Origin: Enterococcus silesiacus
GTDB taxonomy: Bacteria > Bacillota > Bacilli > Lactobacillales > Enterococcaceae
Direction: 5' to 3'
DNA: 64,000 nucleotides
NCBI GenBank assembly: GCA_001465115.1
Contig: CP013614.1
Coordinates: 62,001-126,000, forward strand
The position numbers and the translations under genes are program-made. Shown here one piece after another: positions 47,370-55,808 of this stretch (positions are counted from its first letter, which is position 1; each line of letters begins with the position of its first letter). The notes under the pieces are model-generated. The model had not been told where the DNA came from. It made no database searches and saw nothing but the letters and a program-made list of their open reading frames with translations.

Positions 47370-47488
47370 TTATCTAGCTACACAGGCTAGCCTTTCGGGA
47401 AAAAGATAAAACCTGAATGAGACAAAAAGCGTCCCAGTCAGTTTTTCCTATTTTCATGTTAAGGCTGAATGAGCCTGTTCTGCTTTTA
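47370..47488 (-). repeat. Dispersed palindromic repeat, copy C (first unit of a tandem pair)
   Basis: TTATCTAGCTACACAGGC to CTGTTCTGCTTTTAA: the reverse complement of the family seen at 42157 and 61337. The next copy starts exactly 122 bases later with only a few changes. Confidence 0.8.
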
Positions 47489-47491
47489 ACA

Positions 47492-47610
47492 TTATCTAGC
47501 TGCACGGGCTAGCCTTTCGGGAAAAAGATAAAACCTGAATGAGACAAAAAGCATCTCAGTCAGTTTTTCCTATTTTCCTGTTAAGGCTGAATGAGCCTGT
47601 TCTGCTTTTA
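47492..47610 (-). repeat. Dispersed palindromic repeat, copy D (second unit of a tandem pair)
   Basis: Nearly identical to copy C (differences such as CACAGG/CACGGG and GCGTCC/GCATCT). The ends AGC..GGGCT / AGCCTG..GCT are inverted, so each unit can fold alone or the two can pair differently. It ends 20 bases before the EIIB start. Confidence 0.8.
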
Positions 47611-47629
47611 AAATTAGGAGGGAATTAAA

Positions 47630-47929
47630 ATGAGAGTATTAGTATCATGTGCGAATGGTTCTGGAACAAGTTTAATGATGAAAAAAAGTGTGGAAAAGGC
47701 GTTGAAAGAACTTGGATTTAATATTACAAATATTCACCATTGTGCGATTTCAGAAGGAAAAAGTACAGCGGGACAATATGACGTTGTCTTTTGTCCAATG
47801 AACTTTTTGAATATGTTTGATGATGCCAAGAAAAAAGGGATCACTGTTGTAGGAGTAAAAAATGTAATGTCAGCAAAAGAAATCAGTGAACGCGTCCAAG
47901 AAACAGAATTGGCAGCAAAATTTAAATAA
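47630..47929 (+). CDS. ulaB: PTS L-ascorbate EIIB component
   Basis: 99 aa. The phosphorylated Cys is in VSCANGSGTS (Cys7), standard for the lactose/ascorbate-type EIIB family. It takes phosphate from EIIA and passes it to the sugar on EIIC. Separated from EIIC by repeat DNA and from ulaD by another structured gap. Confidence 0.9.
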   Translation: MRVLVSCANGSGTSLMMKKSVEKALKELGFNITNIHHCAISEGKSTAGQYDVVFCPMNFLNMFDDAKKKGITVVGVKNVMSAKEISERVQETELAAKFK

Positions 47930-47948
47930 TAGTCAATAGTGTTATGTT

Positions 47949-48086
47949 TCGCACGATAGGTCCAAATAAATAGTGAGAAAAAACAGCTCAAGCGTTGCTT
48001 TAAGTTATGTTAAATATCATAAAGATGAGTGGATGATGTTGAGTAGAAGCGGCGTAATGAAGCTCAGTTGTTTGGACCTGCGAAGC
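47949..48086. repeat. Long inverted repeat between ulaB and ulaD
   Basis: Arms TCGCACGATAGGTCCAAA (47949-47966) and TTTGGACCTGCGA (48071-48083) enclose about 104 bases. The 208-bp gap has no gene. Not obviously the same family as copies A-E but similar in plan. Confidence 0.55.
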
Positions 48087-48137
48087 TAATTTTTTTGTCT
48101 TAGCGATACTATTTAAAAAGTAAAAGGAGCGAAAAAA

Positions 48138-48776
48138 ATGAGTAAACCTAATTTGCAAGTAGCATTGGATCATTCAGATTTACCCAGTGCAATCAAAGCT
48201 GTAGTGGCAGTTGGGGACATCGTTGATATTGTGGAGGTAGGAACGATTCTTTGTCTACAAGCAGGGGAACAAGCTATTCGCTGTATTCGTGCATTGTACC
48301 CCGACAAAAAAGTAGTCGCAGATACTAAATGTGCCGATGCAGGAGGAACTGTGGCAAAAAATTGTCGAGAAGCCGGTGCAGATTGGATGACGGTGATTTG
48401 TTGTGCAACGATACCTACGATGAAAGCGGCAGCAAAAGAAGTCGAAGAAGTTCAAGTAGAGCTTTACGGAGATTGGACTTATGAACAGGCACAAAAATGG
48501 CTGGATGCAGGAATTTCTCAAGCCATTTATCACCAAAGCCGAGATGCTCTTTTAGCTGGTGAAACTTGGGGAGAAAAAGACTTGACCAAAGTCAAAAAAT
48601 TGATCGAGATGGGATTCAGAGTGTCTGTTACAGGTGGTTTGGATGTGGCAACATTAAAGTTATTCAAAAATCTCGATGTATATACTTTCATCACTGGTAG
48701 AGGGATTACAGCATCAACAAATCCTCAAAAAGCGGCACAGGATTTTCAAGATGAAATAAAACGTATTTGGGGGTAA
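48138..48776 (+). CDS. ulaD: 3-keto-L-gulonate-6-phosphate decarboxylase
   Basis: 212 aa, orotidine-phosphate-decarboxylase superfamily. LQVALDHSDL, the metal-site VEVGTILC and DTKCADAGG (catalytic Asp/Lys region), and SVTGGLD near the C-terminus are typical. It converts 3-keto-L-gulonate 6-phosphate to L-xylulose 5-phosphate. AAAAGGAGCG precedes the ATG. Confidence 0.93.
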   Translation: MSKPNLQVALDHSDLPSAIKAVVAVGDIVDIVEVGTILCLQAGEQAIRCIRALYPDKKVVADTKCADAGGTVAKNCREAGADWMTVICCATIPTMKAAAKEVEEVQVELYGDWTYEQAQKWLDAGISQAIYHQSRDALLAGETWGEKDLTKVKKLIEMGFRVSVTGGLDVATLKLFKNLDVYTFITGRGITASTNPQKAAQDFQDEIKRIWG

Positions 48777-48780
48777 AGCT

Positions 48781-49641
48781 ATGACTACATTAGGAATTTA
48801 TGAAAAGGCACTCCCTAAAAATATTAGTTGGAAAGAGCGATTATTACTTGCAAAAAAATTGGGATTTGATTTTGTTGAGATGTCAATTGATGAAACTGAC
48901 GAACGCCTTCAGCGGCTAGATTGGACCTTTGAAGAGCGAAAAGCAGTACGTGAAGCAATTCATGAGACTGGAGTCAAAATATTATCGATTTGTCTAAGCG
49001 GTCATAGGCGGTTTCCTTTTGGTTCTGAAGACCGAAATAAGCGGACAACAGCTTTGCAGATTATGGAGAAAGCCATTGATTTAGCATCCGATTTAGGCGT
49101 ACGTACCATCCAACTAGCAGGCTATGATGTTTATTACGAGAAGAAAACGGTAATGACAAGAGAATATTTTATTGAAAATTTAAAAAGGGCTGTTGCAATG
49201 GCAGCGGCAAAAGAAATTGTTTTATCGATAGAGATTATGGATGATCCATTTATTAATTCGATTTCTAAATTTTTAAAAATTAAAGAGCAAATTCGCTCCC
49301 CTTATTTACAAGTATACCCTGATCTGGGCAACCTGTCGGCATGGCCTGAAAATGATGTTGGTTACCAATTAGAAATCGGGATCGACCAAATATCTGCGAT
49401 TCATTTGAAAGATACTTTGGCTGTGACTAAGCAGTATGCTGGAAAATTTAAGGAAGTTCCCTTTGGCACGGGTTGTGTTGATTTTTTAGGGGGACTAAAA
49501 ACATTGAAACGCTTAGAGTACAATGGTCCTTTTCTAATTGAAATGTGGAGTGAAAATAGCGAAACACCTGAAACAGAAATCAAGCAAGCTAAAGCGTTTT
49601 TGCTACCATATTTAAAGGAGGCTGGATATGTTGACGAATAA
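48781..49641 (+). CDS. ulaE: L-ribulose-5-phosphate / L-xylulose-5-phosphate 3-epimerase
   Basis: 286 aa TIM-barrel of the AP-endonuclease-2 superfamily. Motifs LGFDFVEMSIDE, ILSICLSGHRRFPFGS, VLSIEIMDDPF and VYPDLGN fit UlaE/SgbU. It converts L-xylulose 5-phosphate to L-ribulose 5-phosphate. It starts 4 bases after ulaD and overlaps ulaF by 14 bases. Confidence 0.93.
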   Translation: MTTLGIYEKALPKNISWKERLLLAKKLGFDFVEMSIDETDERLQRLDWTFEERKAVREAIHETGVKILSICLSGHRRFPFGSEDRNKRTTALQIMEKAIDLASDLGVRTIQLAGYDVYYEKKTVMTREYFIENLKRAVAMAAAKEIVLSIEIMDDPFINSISKFLKIKEQIRSPYLQVYPDLGNLSAWPENDVGYQLEIGIDQISAIHLKDTLAVTKQYAGKFKEVPFGTGCVDFLGGLKTLKRLEYNGPFLIEMWSENSETPETEIKQAKAFLLPYLKEAGYVDE

Positions 49642-50344
49642 GACGTTGATCGAAGAGATGAAAGCGCGAGTGTTTGCTGCTAACTTGGCTTTACCTGATG
49701 CTGGGCTAGTCAAACTTACTTGGGGGAATGTCAGTGAGATCAATCGAGAAGCTGGGGTAATCGTTATTAAACCTAGTGGAATTCCTTACAATGTGATGCG
49801 TGTTCAGGATATGGTCGTGACTGATTTGTCTGGAAAGTTACTAGAGGAAGGCGGATTGAGACCGTCCTCTGATCTAGCTACTCATGTTGAGTTGTATAAG
49901 GCGTTTAAAGAAATGAACTCTGTAGTGCATACACATTCAAAAAACGCAGTAACGTGGGCACAAGCTGGTCGAGAAATTCCGGCTTACGGTACGACTCACG
50001 CTGATACTTTTTATGGTGTGGTACCTTGTACACGACAGTTAACAGCAGCAGAGGTAGCTTCAGCGTACGAGTTGGAGACTGGAAAGGTAATTGTAGAGAC
50101 ATTCATTGATAGTGGAATCGATCCGTTAGCCGTTCCAGGTGTATTAGTCTATGGTCACGGGCCATTTACATGGGGAACAACCCCGCAAAAAGCTGTGGAA
50201 AATAGTGTCGTTTTAGATGAAATAGCAGAGATGGCTTGTGTGACAGAGGTTGTGAACACTAGAGTACTTCCAATTCCACAATATCTTTTAGACAAGCACT
50301 TTTTTAGAAAACATGGTATAAATGCGTACTATGGACAAAAGTAA
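49628..50344 (+). CDS. ulaF: L-ribulose-5-phosphate 4-epimerase
   Basis: 238 aa class II aldolase-like protein (AraD/UlaF). Motifs TWGNVSEI, KPSGIPY, SDLATHVELY and the zinc His pair VVHTHSKNA are present. It makes D-xylulose 5-phosphate, which enters the pentose phosphate/phosphoketolase route. Last gene; a strong terminator follows. Confidence 0.94.
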   Translation: MLTNKTLIEEMKARVFAANLALPDAGLVKLTWGNVSEINREAGVIVIKPSGIPYNVMRVQDMVVTDLSGKLLEEGGLRPSSDLATHVELYKAFKEMNSVVHTHSKNAVTWAQAGREIPAYGTTHADTFYGVVPCTRQLTAAEVASAYELETGKVIVETFIDSGIDPLAVPGVLVYGHGPFTWGTTPQKAVENSVVLDEIAEMACVTEVVNTRVLPIPQYLLDKHFFRKHGINAYYGQK

Positions 50345-50353
50345 AGAGAATTG

Positions 50354-50408
50354 AGCATGTTTCATTGTACAGAAAAGTCTAGTCAGGACTTTTCTGTACT
50401 TTTTTTCT
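50354..50408 (+). terminator. Terminator of the ula operon
   Basis: Perfect stem GTACAGAAAAGTC / GACTTTTCTGTAC and a long T-run. Confidence 0.9.
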
Positions 50409-50439
50409 AGGGAAACACTTTTTATAAATTATAAAATAC

Positions 50440-50467
50440 TTGAATTTAAATTCAGAAAAGCTATACT
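50440..50467 (+). promoter_or_regulatory. Promoter of the amino-acid permease gene
   Basis: TTGAAT, 16-base spacer, TATACT, about 30 bases before the start codon. Confidence 0.6.
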
Positions 50468-50502
50468 AGAAAAATAACTTAAAAGAGAGAAAGAGGATGA
50501 GC

Positions 50503-51834
50503 ATGGGGGAGAAGCAATTAAAACGTGAAATTTCTTTATTTGGTGCTTTTTCAACAGTTATGGGGACTGTTATTGGGGCAGGTGTTTTTTTTAAAACAGC
50601 GAGTGTGGTCAGTTTTGCTCAATCACCAAGTCTAACGATTTTTGCCTGGATACTAGGTGGAGTACTGACTTTGTGTGCAGGCTTGACGAGTGCGGAACTA
50701 GCTACGGCTATTCCAAAAACGGGTGGAGCAGTCAAATATATTGAATATACATATGGAAAGTTGCCTGGCTTTTTATTAGGCTGGGCACAGAGTGTGATTT
50801 ATTTTCCAGCAAACATTGCTGCGTTATCGATTATTTTCAGTACACAGTTTGTACACTTGTTTCATTTACCTGATGAACTTCTTATACCGATAGCACTGGC
50901 AACGGGATTAAGTGTGACTATAGTCAATTTACTAGGAACTAAAGTAGCAGCAAATTTGCAATCATTCACATTGGTTATAAAAATGGTTCCTATTGCTTTG
51001 ATCGTGTTGGTTGGACTTTTTATGCCGGCAACTGCTGAAGTTTCGCTATTTCCAATTAAAGCTGGCGGAGATAATAGTTTTATCCATGCACTCAGTGGCT
51101 CTTTATTGGCGACAATGTTTGCTTACGATGGATGGTTGGGTGTTGGTGCTGTGGCAGGTGAAATGAAACGGCCAGAAAAAGATCTGCCCAAGGCCATCTT
51201 TTTAGGGTTATCTTTTATCACTGTTGTTTATGTTTTGATCAATTTTGTTTTTCTTAAAGCTTTACCGATCGAACAACTTTCGGGAAATTTAAATGCGGCT
51301 TCAGAAGCGTCAAGCCAAATATTTGGTGCGATGGGGGGCAAGTTAGTAACGATTGGGATTTTGATTTCTGTGTATGGAGCGTTGAATGGCTATACAATGA
51401 CAGGTATTCGAGTTCCTTATGCTTTGGCACTTGAAGAGATGATTCCATTTAGTCAACAATTCAAAAAATTGTCTACACGGTTTGTTGTTCCTTACGTCGC
51501 AGGAATTTTTCAATTTAATATCGCCGCAATCATGATGCTATTAGGTAGTTTTGATCTTTTAACGGATATGCTAGTTTTTGTTATGTGGTTATTTAGCTTA
51601 TTGATTTTTGGTGCGGTATTGATTCTGCGGAAAAAAGAACCTGAATTGAACCGCCCTTACAAAGTGCCGTTTTATCCTGTGATTCCTATAATTGCAATTC
51701 TAGGGGGACTATTTATTTTGATCACCACTTTATTTACACAAACGTTGTTGGCGAGTATTGGTATCGGTATTACCTTGTTGGGTATCCCTGTGTATCTATT
51801 AAATAAAAAGATAAAAGCATTTAAAAGCAAATGA
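50503..51834 (+). CDS. APC-family amino-acid permease/exchanger (SteT-like)
   Basis: About 443 aa with 12 membrane helices. The opening LKREISLFGAFSTVMGTVIGAGVF resembles Bacillus SteT (serine/threonine exchanger) and other LAT-like antiporters, and IPKTGGAVKYIEYTYG matches helix 2-3. Two ATGs are possible, 50497 and 50503; GAGG sits best before 50503. Single gene with its own promoter. Substrate (Ser/Thr or aromatic amino acids) is inferred from resemblance. Confidence 0.8.
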   Translation: MGEKQLKREISLFGAFSTVMGTVIGAGVFFKTASVVSFAQSPSLTIFAWILGGVLTLCAGLTSAELATAIPKTGGAVKYIEYTYGKLPGFLLGWAQSVIYFPANIAALSIIFSTQFVHLFHLPDELLIPIALATGLSVTIVNLLGTKVAANLQSFTLVIKMVPIALIVLVGLFMPATAEVSLFPIKAGGDNSFIHALSGSLLATMFAYDGWLGVGAVAGEMKRPEKDLPKAIFLGLSFITVVYVLINFVFLKALPIEQLSGNLNAASEASSQIFGAMGGKLVTIGILISVYGALNGYTMTGIRVPYALALEEMIPFSQQFKKLSTRFVVPYVAGIFQFNIAAIMMLLGSFDLLTDMLVFVMWLFSLLIFGAVLILRKKEPELNRPYKVPFYPVIPIIAILGGLFILITTLFTQTLLASIGIGITLLGIPVYLLNKKIKAFKSK

Positions 51835-51914
51835 TTTTTGTTTATTGTCAAAAAGTTGTTACTTTGCACTAAGAGATTGAGAAAACAAACAAGAATTATT
51901 TGGTATAATAAGTT

Positions 51915-51984
51915 TGATCTAAGTCTTTGTCGCTAGATAAAGCAGTGCTCCTGCTTAACCCTTTTAGGCAGGAGCTACTTTTTC
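51915..51984 (+). ncRNA. Candidate small RNA 1
   Basis: Extended -10 TGGTATAAT (51901-51909) gives a start near 51915. A terminator stem GCTCCTGC / GCAGGAGC (51947-51975) with TTTTT ends it, giving about 70 bases. There is no start codon with a ribosome site inside. It could also be a leaderless stub; no family recognised. Confidence 0.4.
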
Positions 51985-52052
51985 TCAAAAATTTTAAGAA
52001 AATTAACAATTTCTGAAAGTTATTCTAGTCATTTTTTTAGTATAATAGATAT

Positions 52053-52150
52053 ATCAAAACGATAAACTATTTTGGGGAAGATAGTGCATCAGAACTCTTG
52101 GTAAAGCTGTAAGTGTTGATTTTTCAACATTTACGGCTTTATTTTTTTTT
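52053..52150 (+). ncRNA. Candidate small RNA 2
   Basis: -10 TATAAT (52041-52046) with no clear -35; a strong terminator stem AAAGCTGTAAGTGTTGA / CAACATTTACGGCTTT (52103-52140) plus T9 follows. Predicted length about 95 bases. No peptide frame with a ribosome site; family not recognised. Confidence 0.4.
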
Positions 52151-52270
52151 AAAATGAATATTCCTGCTATATCAGGGCATCTATTGACGTAATCTGGTAA
52201 AAGTATAGAAATTAGCAAAGTAGGATTAACGAACCAAAGAATTGAATGTAATTTATTAATTTAAACTTAA

Positions 52271-52310
52271 AATCTGAAACAAAACTACAAAAGTTTTGTT
52301 TCAGATTTTT
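52271..52310 (+). terminator. Strong terminator upstream of comGA
   Basis: Perfect stem AATCTGAAACAAAACT / AGTTTTGTTTCAGATT with T-run. It isolates comG from upstream transcription. Confidence 0.8.
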
Positions 52311-52378
52311 TTATAATTTTTCCTTTTCAATAATAATTTTCTCTTTAACTGCGTATATTATTGTAAGGAGGGAAGGAA

Positions 52379-53341
52379 ATGGATATTAAAGAACTTTCTC
52401 AGGAATTAATTGAATGGGGAATAAAAGAAGCTATACAGGACATCTATGTGTTACCGATTGAGAATAACGTTCAGATATTTGCTAGGAAAGGTGCAAGCCG
52501 AGTGATTTTTAAAGAATTGAATGAGCGTGAAGGAGAGAAGTTGATTTTTCATTTTAAGTTTATCGGAAGTATGGATATTGGTGAGAAAAGAAAAGCACAG
52601 GTCGGAGCGGTAACGTATAAGCTTAAACAGCAAGAACTGCGTTTAAGGTTATCGACAGTTGGAGATTTTAGGCAAAGAGAGAGCTTGGTTATCCGTTTTT
52701 TACATGTTTTTGGAAACAGTCATGAATATTACTTTTTGCCTCGGCAATTAACAGTTGTCCGTAATCATATTAAGCATCGCGGGTTACATTTATTTTGTGG
52801 TCCTGTTGGGTCGGGGAAGACCACGCTGATGTATAAGCTAGCTAAAGAAACAGATCAGTTTCAGCAAGTAATCACGATAGAAGATCCAGTGGAGATCGAG
52901 GAAGAATCTTTTTTACAGTTACAAACTAATCCTAAAATTGATTTGACCTATGATGTATTGATCAAAGCATGTTTACGCCATCGACCAGATATTTTAATCA
53001 TCGGAGAAATTCGAGATGGACTTACAGCACAAGCAGCAATCAGAGCTGCACTTACAGGACACACAGTTTTTGCAACGATTCATGCAAGAAGTATCACTGG
53101 GGTATCTGAGCGTTTGATTGAATTAGGCGTTCAGCAAAGAGAGATCGTTGAATGTGTAACGGGCATTATTTACCAAAGACTCTTGCCTTTTCGAACGACT
53201 ACTGATGAGGTTGTCAGCGGATTGCTTATGGATTATAACTTTTCTAGAGAAATGACTTCTAGGTGGTCAAATGAATTAAGAAAGGTTTGGGCCTATGGTT
53301 TTATCGATAATCAAACATTTGAAAAAGAAAAAGAGCATTAA
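52379..53341 (+). CDS. comGA: Competence pilus ATPase ComGA
   Basis: 320 aa secretion-type ATPase. Walker A CGPVGSGKTT near residue 142, the Asp box ITIEDPVEIEE, and RHRPDILIIGEIRD (Walker B) with the HTVFATIHA His box are intact. It powers assembly of the competence pseudopilus. Start follows TAAGGAGGG. First of seven tightly overlapping comG genes. Confidence 0.94.
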   Translation: MDIKELSQELIEWGIKEAIQDIYVLPIENNVQIFARKGASRVIFKELNEREGEKLIFHFKFIGSMDIGEKRKAQVGAVTYKLKQQELRLRLSTVGDFRQRESLVIRFLHVFGNSHEYYFLPRQLTVVRNHIKHRGLHLFCGPVGSGKTTLMYKLAKETDQFQQVITIEDPVEIEEESFLQLQTNPKIDLTYDVLIKACLRHRPDILIIGEIRDGLTAQAAIRAALTGHTVFATIHARSITGVSERLIELGVQQREIVECVTGIIYQRLLPFRTTTDEVVSGLLMDYNFSREMTSRWSNELRKVWAYGFIDNQTFEKEKEH

Positions 53342-54341
53342 GCTATCAAAACAACAACAGCAACTGTTTATCCAGTTACTTGCTGACTTATTAAAAAATG
53401 GATTTACGATTCAGGAAAGTTTACTATTTATGAAAAAATCTCGTTCGATTGCAAGGCCAACAATTGATTACTTGATTGGTTTTATGGAGCAGGGAGACTC
53501 ACTCCATGGTGGCTTGGCTCAATTAGGGTTTAAGACCACGATCATGACACAAATCGAATTTGCTCAAACACACGGAGATTTGGCAGGAACGCTAGAAAAA
53601 ATCAAACAACATATGAAAGTTTTGGATAAGCAACAGCAAAATTTTTATAAAGTAATCAGTTATCCGATTTTACTTTTGCTTTTTTTAACGGTCGTTTTGA
53701 TTAGTATTCGCCAAGCTCTGCTGCCTCAATTAATGACAAACGGAACGATTCAAGCAGATAATATAGGTGTTCAATTTATTCAGCAAAGTCCCTATTATAT
53801 ACTGACATCTATTTTTAGTTTATCATTATTTGTTTTTCTGATTCGTTGGTATTTAAGAAAGAGGACCTTTTTGCAAAGAGCTGCCTTTATGGCTAAATTA
53901 CCTCTTTTAGGAAAACTTTATAAAGAATATAATTCAGCATTTTTTGCTCTTGAATGGGGCAAATTATTTTCTCAAGGGTTAGAAATAAAGATGATCATTC
54001 AAGTGATGAAAACAACGGATCACCAGTCATTGATGAGTGAACTTGCTGAAACATTAGAAGAGCAATCCATGTTAGGACAAACGTTTTATGAACAACTACC
54101 AAAGTTTTTTATCTTTTCTCCTGAGTTGTCTTTGATTATTCAGCAAGGACAAGTCAAAGGGAATTTAGGCAAAGAATTGATTTTGTATAGTGAACTTTGC
54201 TGGCAGCGTTTTTTTAAGCGCATGGAAAGAATAATTCAGTGGATTCAACCTGTTATTTTTTTAGTTGTTGCATTGTTGGTTGTTAGTATTTATGCTGCGA
54301 TGTTATTACCGATTTATGGGGGAATGGAGGAGTTTCTATGA
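53295..54341 (+). CDS. comGB: Competence pilus membrane platform protein ComGB
   Basis: 348 aa, PilC/GspF type. Two homologous halves (LLADLLKNGFTIQESL and ALEWGKLFSQGLEIKMI) and three membrane helices (about residues 115-140, 165-185 and 320-345). The ATG at 53295 lies 47 bases inside comGA with GAAAGG before it; a later TTG start is possible. Confidence 0.88.
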   Translation: MVLSIIKHLKKKKSIKLSKQQQQLFIQLLADLLKNGFTIQESLLFMKKSRSIARPTIDYLIGFMEQGDSLHGGLAQLGFKTTIMTQIEFAQTHGDLAGTLEKIKQHMKVLDKQQQNFYKVISYPILLLLFLTVVLISIRQALLPQLMTNGTIQADNIGVQFIQQSPYYILTSIFSLSLFVFLIRWYLRKRTFLQRAAFMAKLPLLGKLYKEYNSAFFALEWGKLFSQGLEIKMIIQVMKTTDHQSLMSELAETLEEQSMLGQTFYEQLPKFFIFSPELSLIIQQGQVKGNLGKELILYSELCWQRFFKRMERIIQWIQPVIFLVVALLVVSIYAAMLLPIYGGMEEFL

Positions 54342-54628
54342 AAGGAAATATGAAAAAAAAACGAATGGATTTTGCTGGTTTTACGTTATTAGAAATGCTT
54401 GTAGTGCTGTTGATCATTTCTGTATTGATTCTATTATTTGTTCCAAACCTTTCAAAGCATAAAGAAAGTGTAGACAAAAAAGGTAGTGAAGCAATCGTCA
54501 AAATTGTTGAAACACAGATCGATCTGTACCAAATAGAAAAAAATCAAACACCTTCTGTAGAACAGTTATTAAAAGAACAATATATTACGCAAGAGCAATA
54601 TGACAAGTATCAAGCGAGTAAGAAGTGA
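54338..54628 (+). CDS. comGC: Major competence pseudopilin ComGC
   Basis: 96 aa. Class III prepilin signal: basic leader then FAGFTLLEMLVVLLIISVL, cut between Gly14 and Phe15 with Glu at mature position 5. The C-terminal part is short and charged (YQASKK). Major subunit of the DNA-uptake pilus. Its ATG overlaps the comGB stop. Confidence 0.92.
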   Translation: MKGNMKKKRMDFAGFTLLEMLVVLLIISVLILLFVPNLSKHKESVDKKGSEAIVKIVETQIDLYQIEKNQTPSVEQLLKEQYITQEQYDKYQASKK

Positions 54629-55062
54629 TCGTGAATAACATGAAAGGTTTTACTTTAATGGAATCTTTGGTAGTGTTATTTATTTGTACGACTTTTATGT
54701 TGCTTCCGGTACTTGCTATAAATAAGTGGAAACAGGTGTTGGATGTGGAACAATTTTTATCGTCGTTTGAAAAAAATCTGTTGTTTACCCAACAGATGGC
54801 AGTTGTAAATACTATAGATACACGGATCGTATTTTTTGAGGATAGCCAGCAGATCAGTTTTGTGAGTTCCAAAAATGAATCATTGCTGATTCCGGAAGCC
54901 TTGCATGCTACTGGACCAAATAAAATTGTATTCAAAAAGGACTCAGGAAATAATGGGAATTTATCAAAATTTTCTTTTTTATGGAAAGAAAAAAAGAAAG
55001 TGATTGAATTTCAATTTCAAATGGGAAGTGGTCGCTATGTTAAAAAAATTCAATCCTTATAA
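54625..55062 (+). CDS. comGD: Minor pseudopilin ComGD
   Basis: Up to 145 aa. Prepilin motif MKGFTLMESLVVLFI at residue 6. The start is a GTG at 54625 overlapping the comGC stop, or the following GTG/ATG (54631, 54640). One N-terminal helix, then a soluble domain. A minor pilin of the same fibre. Confidence 0.82.
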   Translation: MIVNNMKGFTLMESLVVLFICTTFMLLPVLAINKWKQVLDVEQFLSSFEKNLLFTQQMAVVNTIDTRIVFFEDSQQISFVSSKNESLLIPEALHATGPNKIVFKKDSGNNGNLSKFSFLWKEKKKVIEFQFQMGSGRYVKKIQSL

Positions 55063-55360
55063 AGGATATATTTTATTTGAGAGCTTACTTGCATTGGGAT
55101 TATTATGTTTAATAATCGGGAGCTATGTTTCATTAAACACATTTTTATTAAAAAAGAACAAGCAAGCAATTGAGCAATTGTTACTGCATAGGATTTTATA
55201 TGAGGAAATGAAGCGTTATGAAAATCATGGAGGACAATTAATTCAAGAAGTACGTATAGAAAACAATAATTATCAACTACGCTTTTATAAAGCGAACAAT
55301 AAGCTAGTGGAAGTGGAGATTACAGATGGAAAAGAGTCACTTACACTCAAGAGAGAATGA
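55037..55360 (+). CDS. comGE: Minor pseudopilin ComGE
   Basis: 107 aa from ATG 55037, which has GGAAGTGG upstream; the frame open from 55004 lacks a site. Motif YKGYILFESLLALGLL is a slightly changed prepilin signal (Gly-Tyr in place of Gly-Phe, Glu kept). Confidence 0.75.
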   Translation: MLKKFNPYKGYILFESLLALGLLCLIIGSYVSLNTFLLKKNKQAIEQLLLHRILYEEMKRYENHGGQLIQEVRIENNNYQLRFYKANNKLVEVEITDGKESLTLKRE

Positions 55361-55808
55361 TCGACGAAAAAGATTTGCTGGTTTTACTTTAATAGAATGT
55401 CTATTCGCACTGATGCTATTATCGATTATCTGTTTACTTTTTTCAGCTTCAATAAAAAATGCAGCAGCGGTGACCAGACAGTTGAAAAAGGTAAAAGAAA
55501 AAGAGTGGCATATTTTTGTGATTCAATTAGAAAACGAGTTGAAAAACTGCTATTACGAAAGAACCCAAGCGAATAAAATCGTTCTCAGAAACCAGAAAAA
55601 TAATAAGCCGATTTGGATTGAGTATAAGCTAGGCAAAATTGTAAAAGTAGAAAATGGCGGATATCAGCCGCTTCTAACAGAGGTCGAACAAGCTGATTTT
55701 ATAGAGGAAGGGAAAGCTATTTTGATAAAAGTAACTTTGGAGGAGAACTTGAATGTTGCAGCAAAATGGATCATCACGCAGGAGCATGAGAATCAATCAG
55801 TATTATAA
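55326..55808 (+). CDS. comGF: Minor pseudopilin ComGF
   Basis: 160 aa. N-terminal RKRFAGFTLIECLFALMLLS is a normal prepilin signal, followed by a soluble domain with QLENELKNCYYERTQ typical of ComGF. Ribosome site GTGGAGATT; overlaps comGE and comGG. Confidence 0.85.
   Translation: MEKSHLHSRENDRRKRFAGFTLIECLFALMLLSIICLLFSASIKNAAAVTRQLKKVKEKEWHIFVIQLENELKNCYYERTQANKIVLRNQKNNKPIWIEYKLGKIVKVENGGYQPLLTEVEQADFIEEGKAILIKVTLEENLNVAAKWIITQEHENQSVL

Larger units (their letters stand above)
51835..52378 (+). other. 544-bp non-coding region upstream of comGA with three terminator hairpins
   Basis: No gene is seen. It holds two promoter-like TATAAT elements, each followed within 140 bases by a terminator (candidate small RNAs at 51915 and 52053), a third strong hairpin at 52271-52310, and the short comGA promoter region. 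The comG start may use GCGTATATT near 52351, which has some likeness to a ComX-type box, but this is weak. Confidence 0.6.

Noticed and set aside
47370..47610. Two repeats with regular spacing, considered as a CRISPR-like array
   Set aside because: Only two units of about 120 bp directly joined with no unique spacers, and no cas genes; it is a tandem duplication of a palindromic element.
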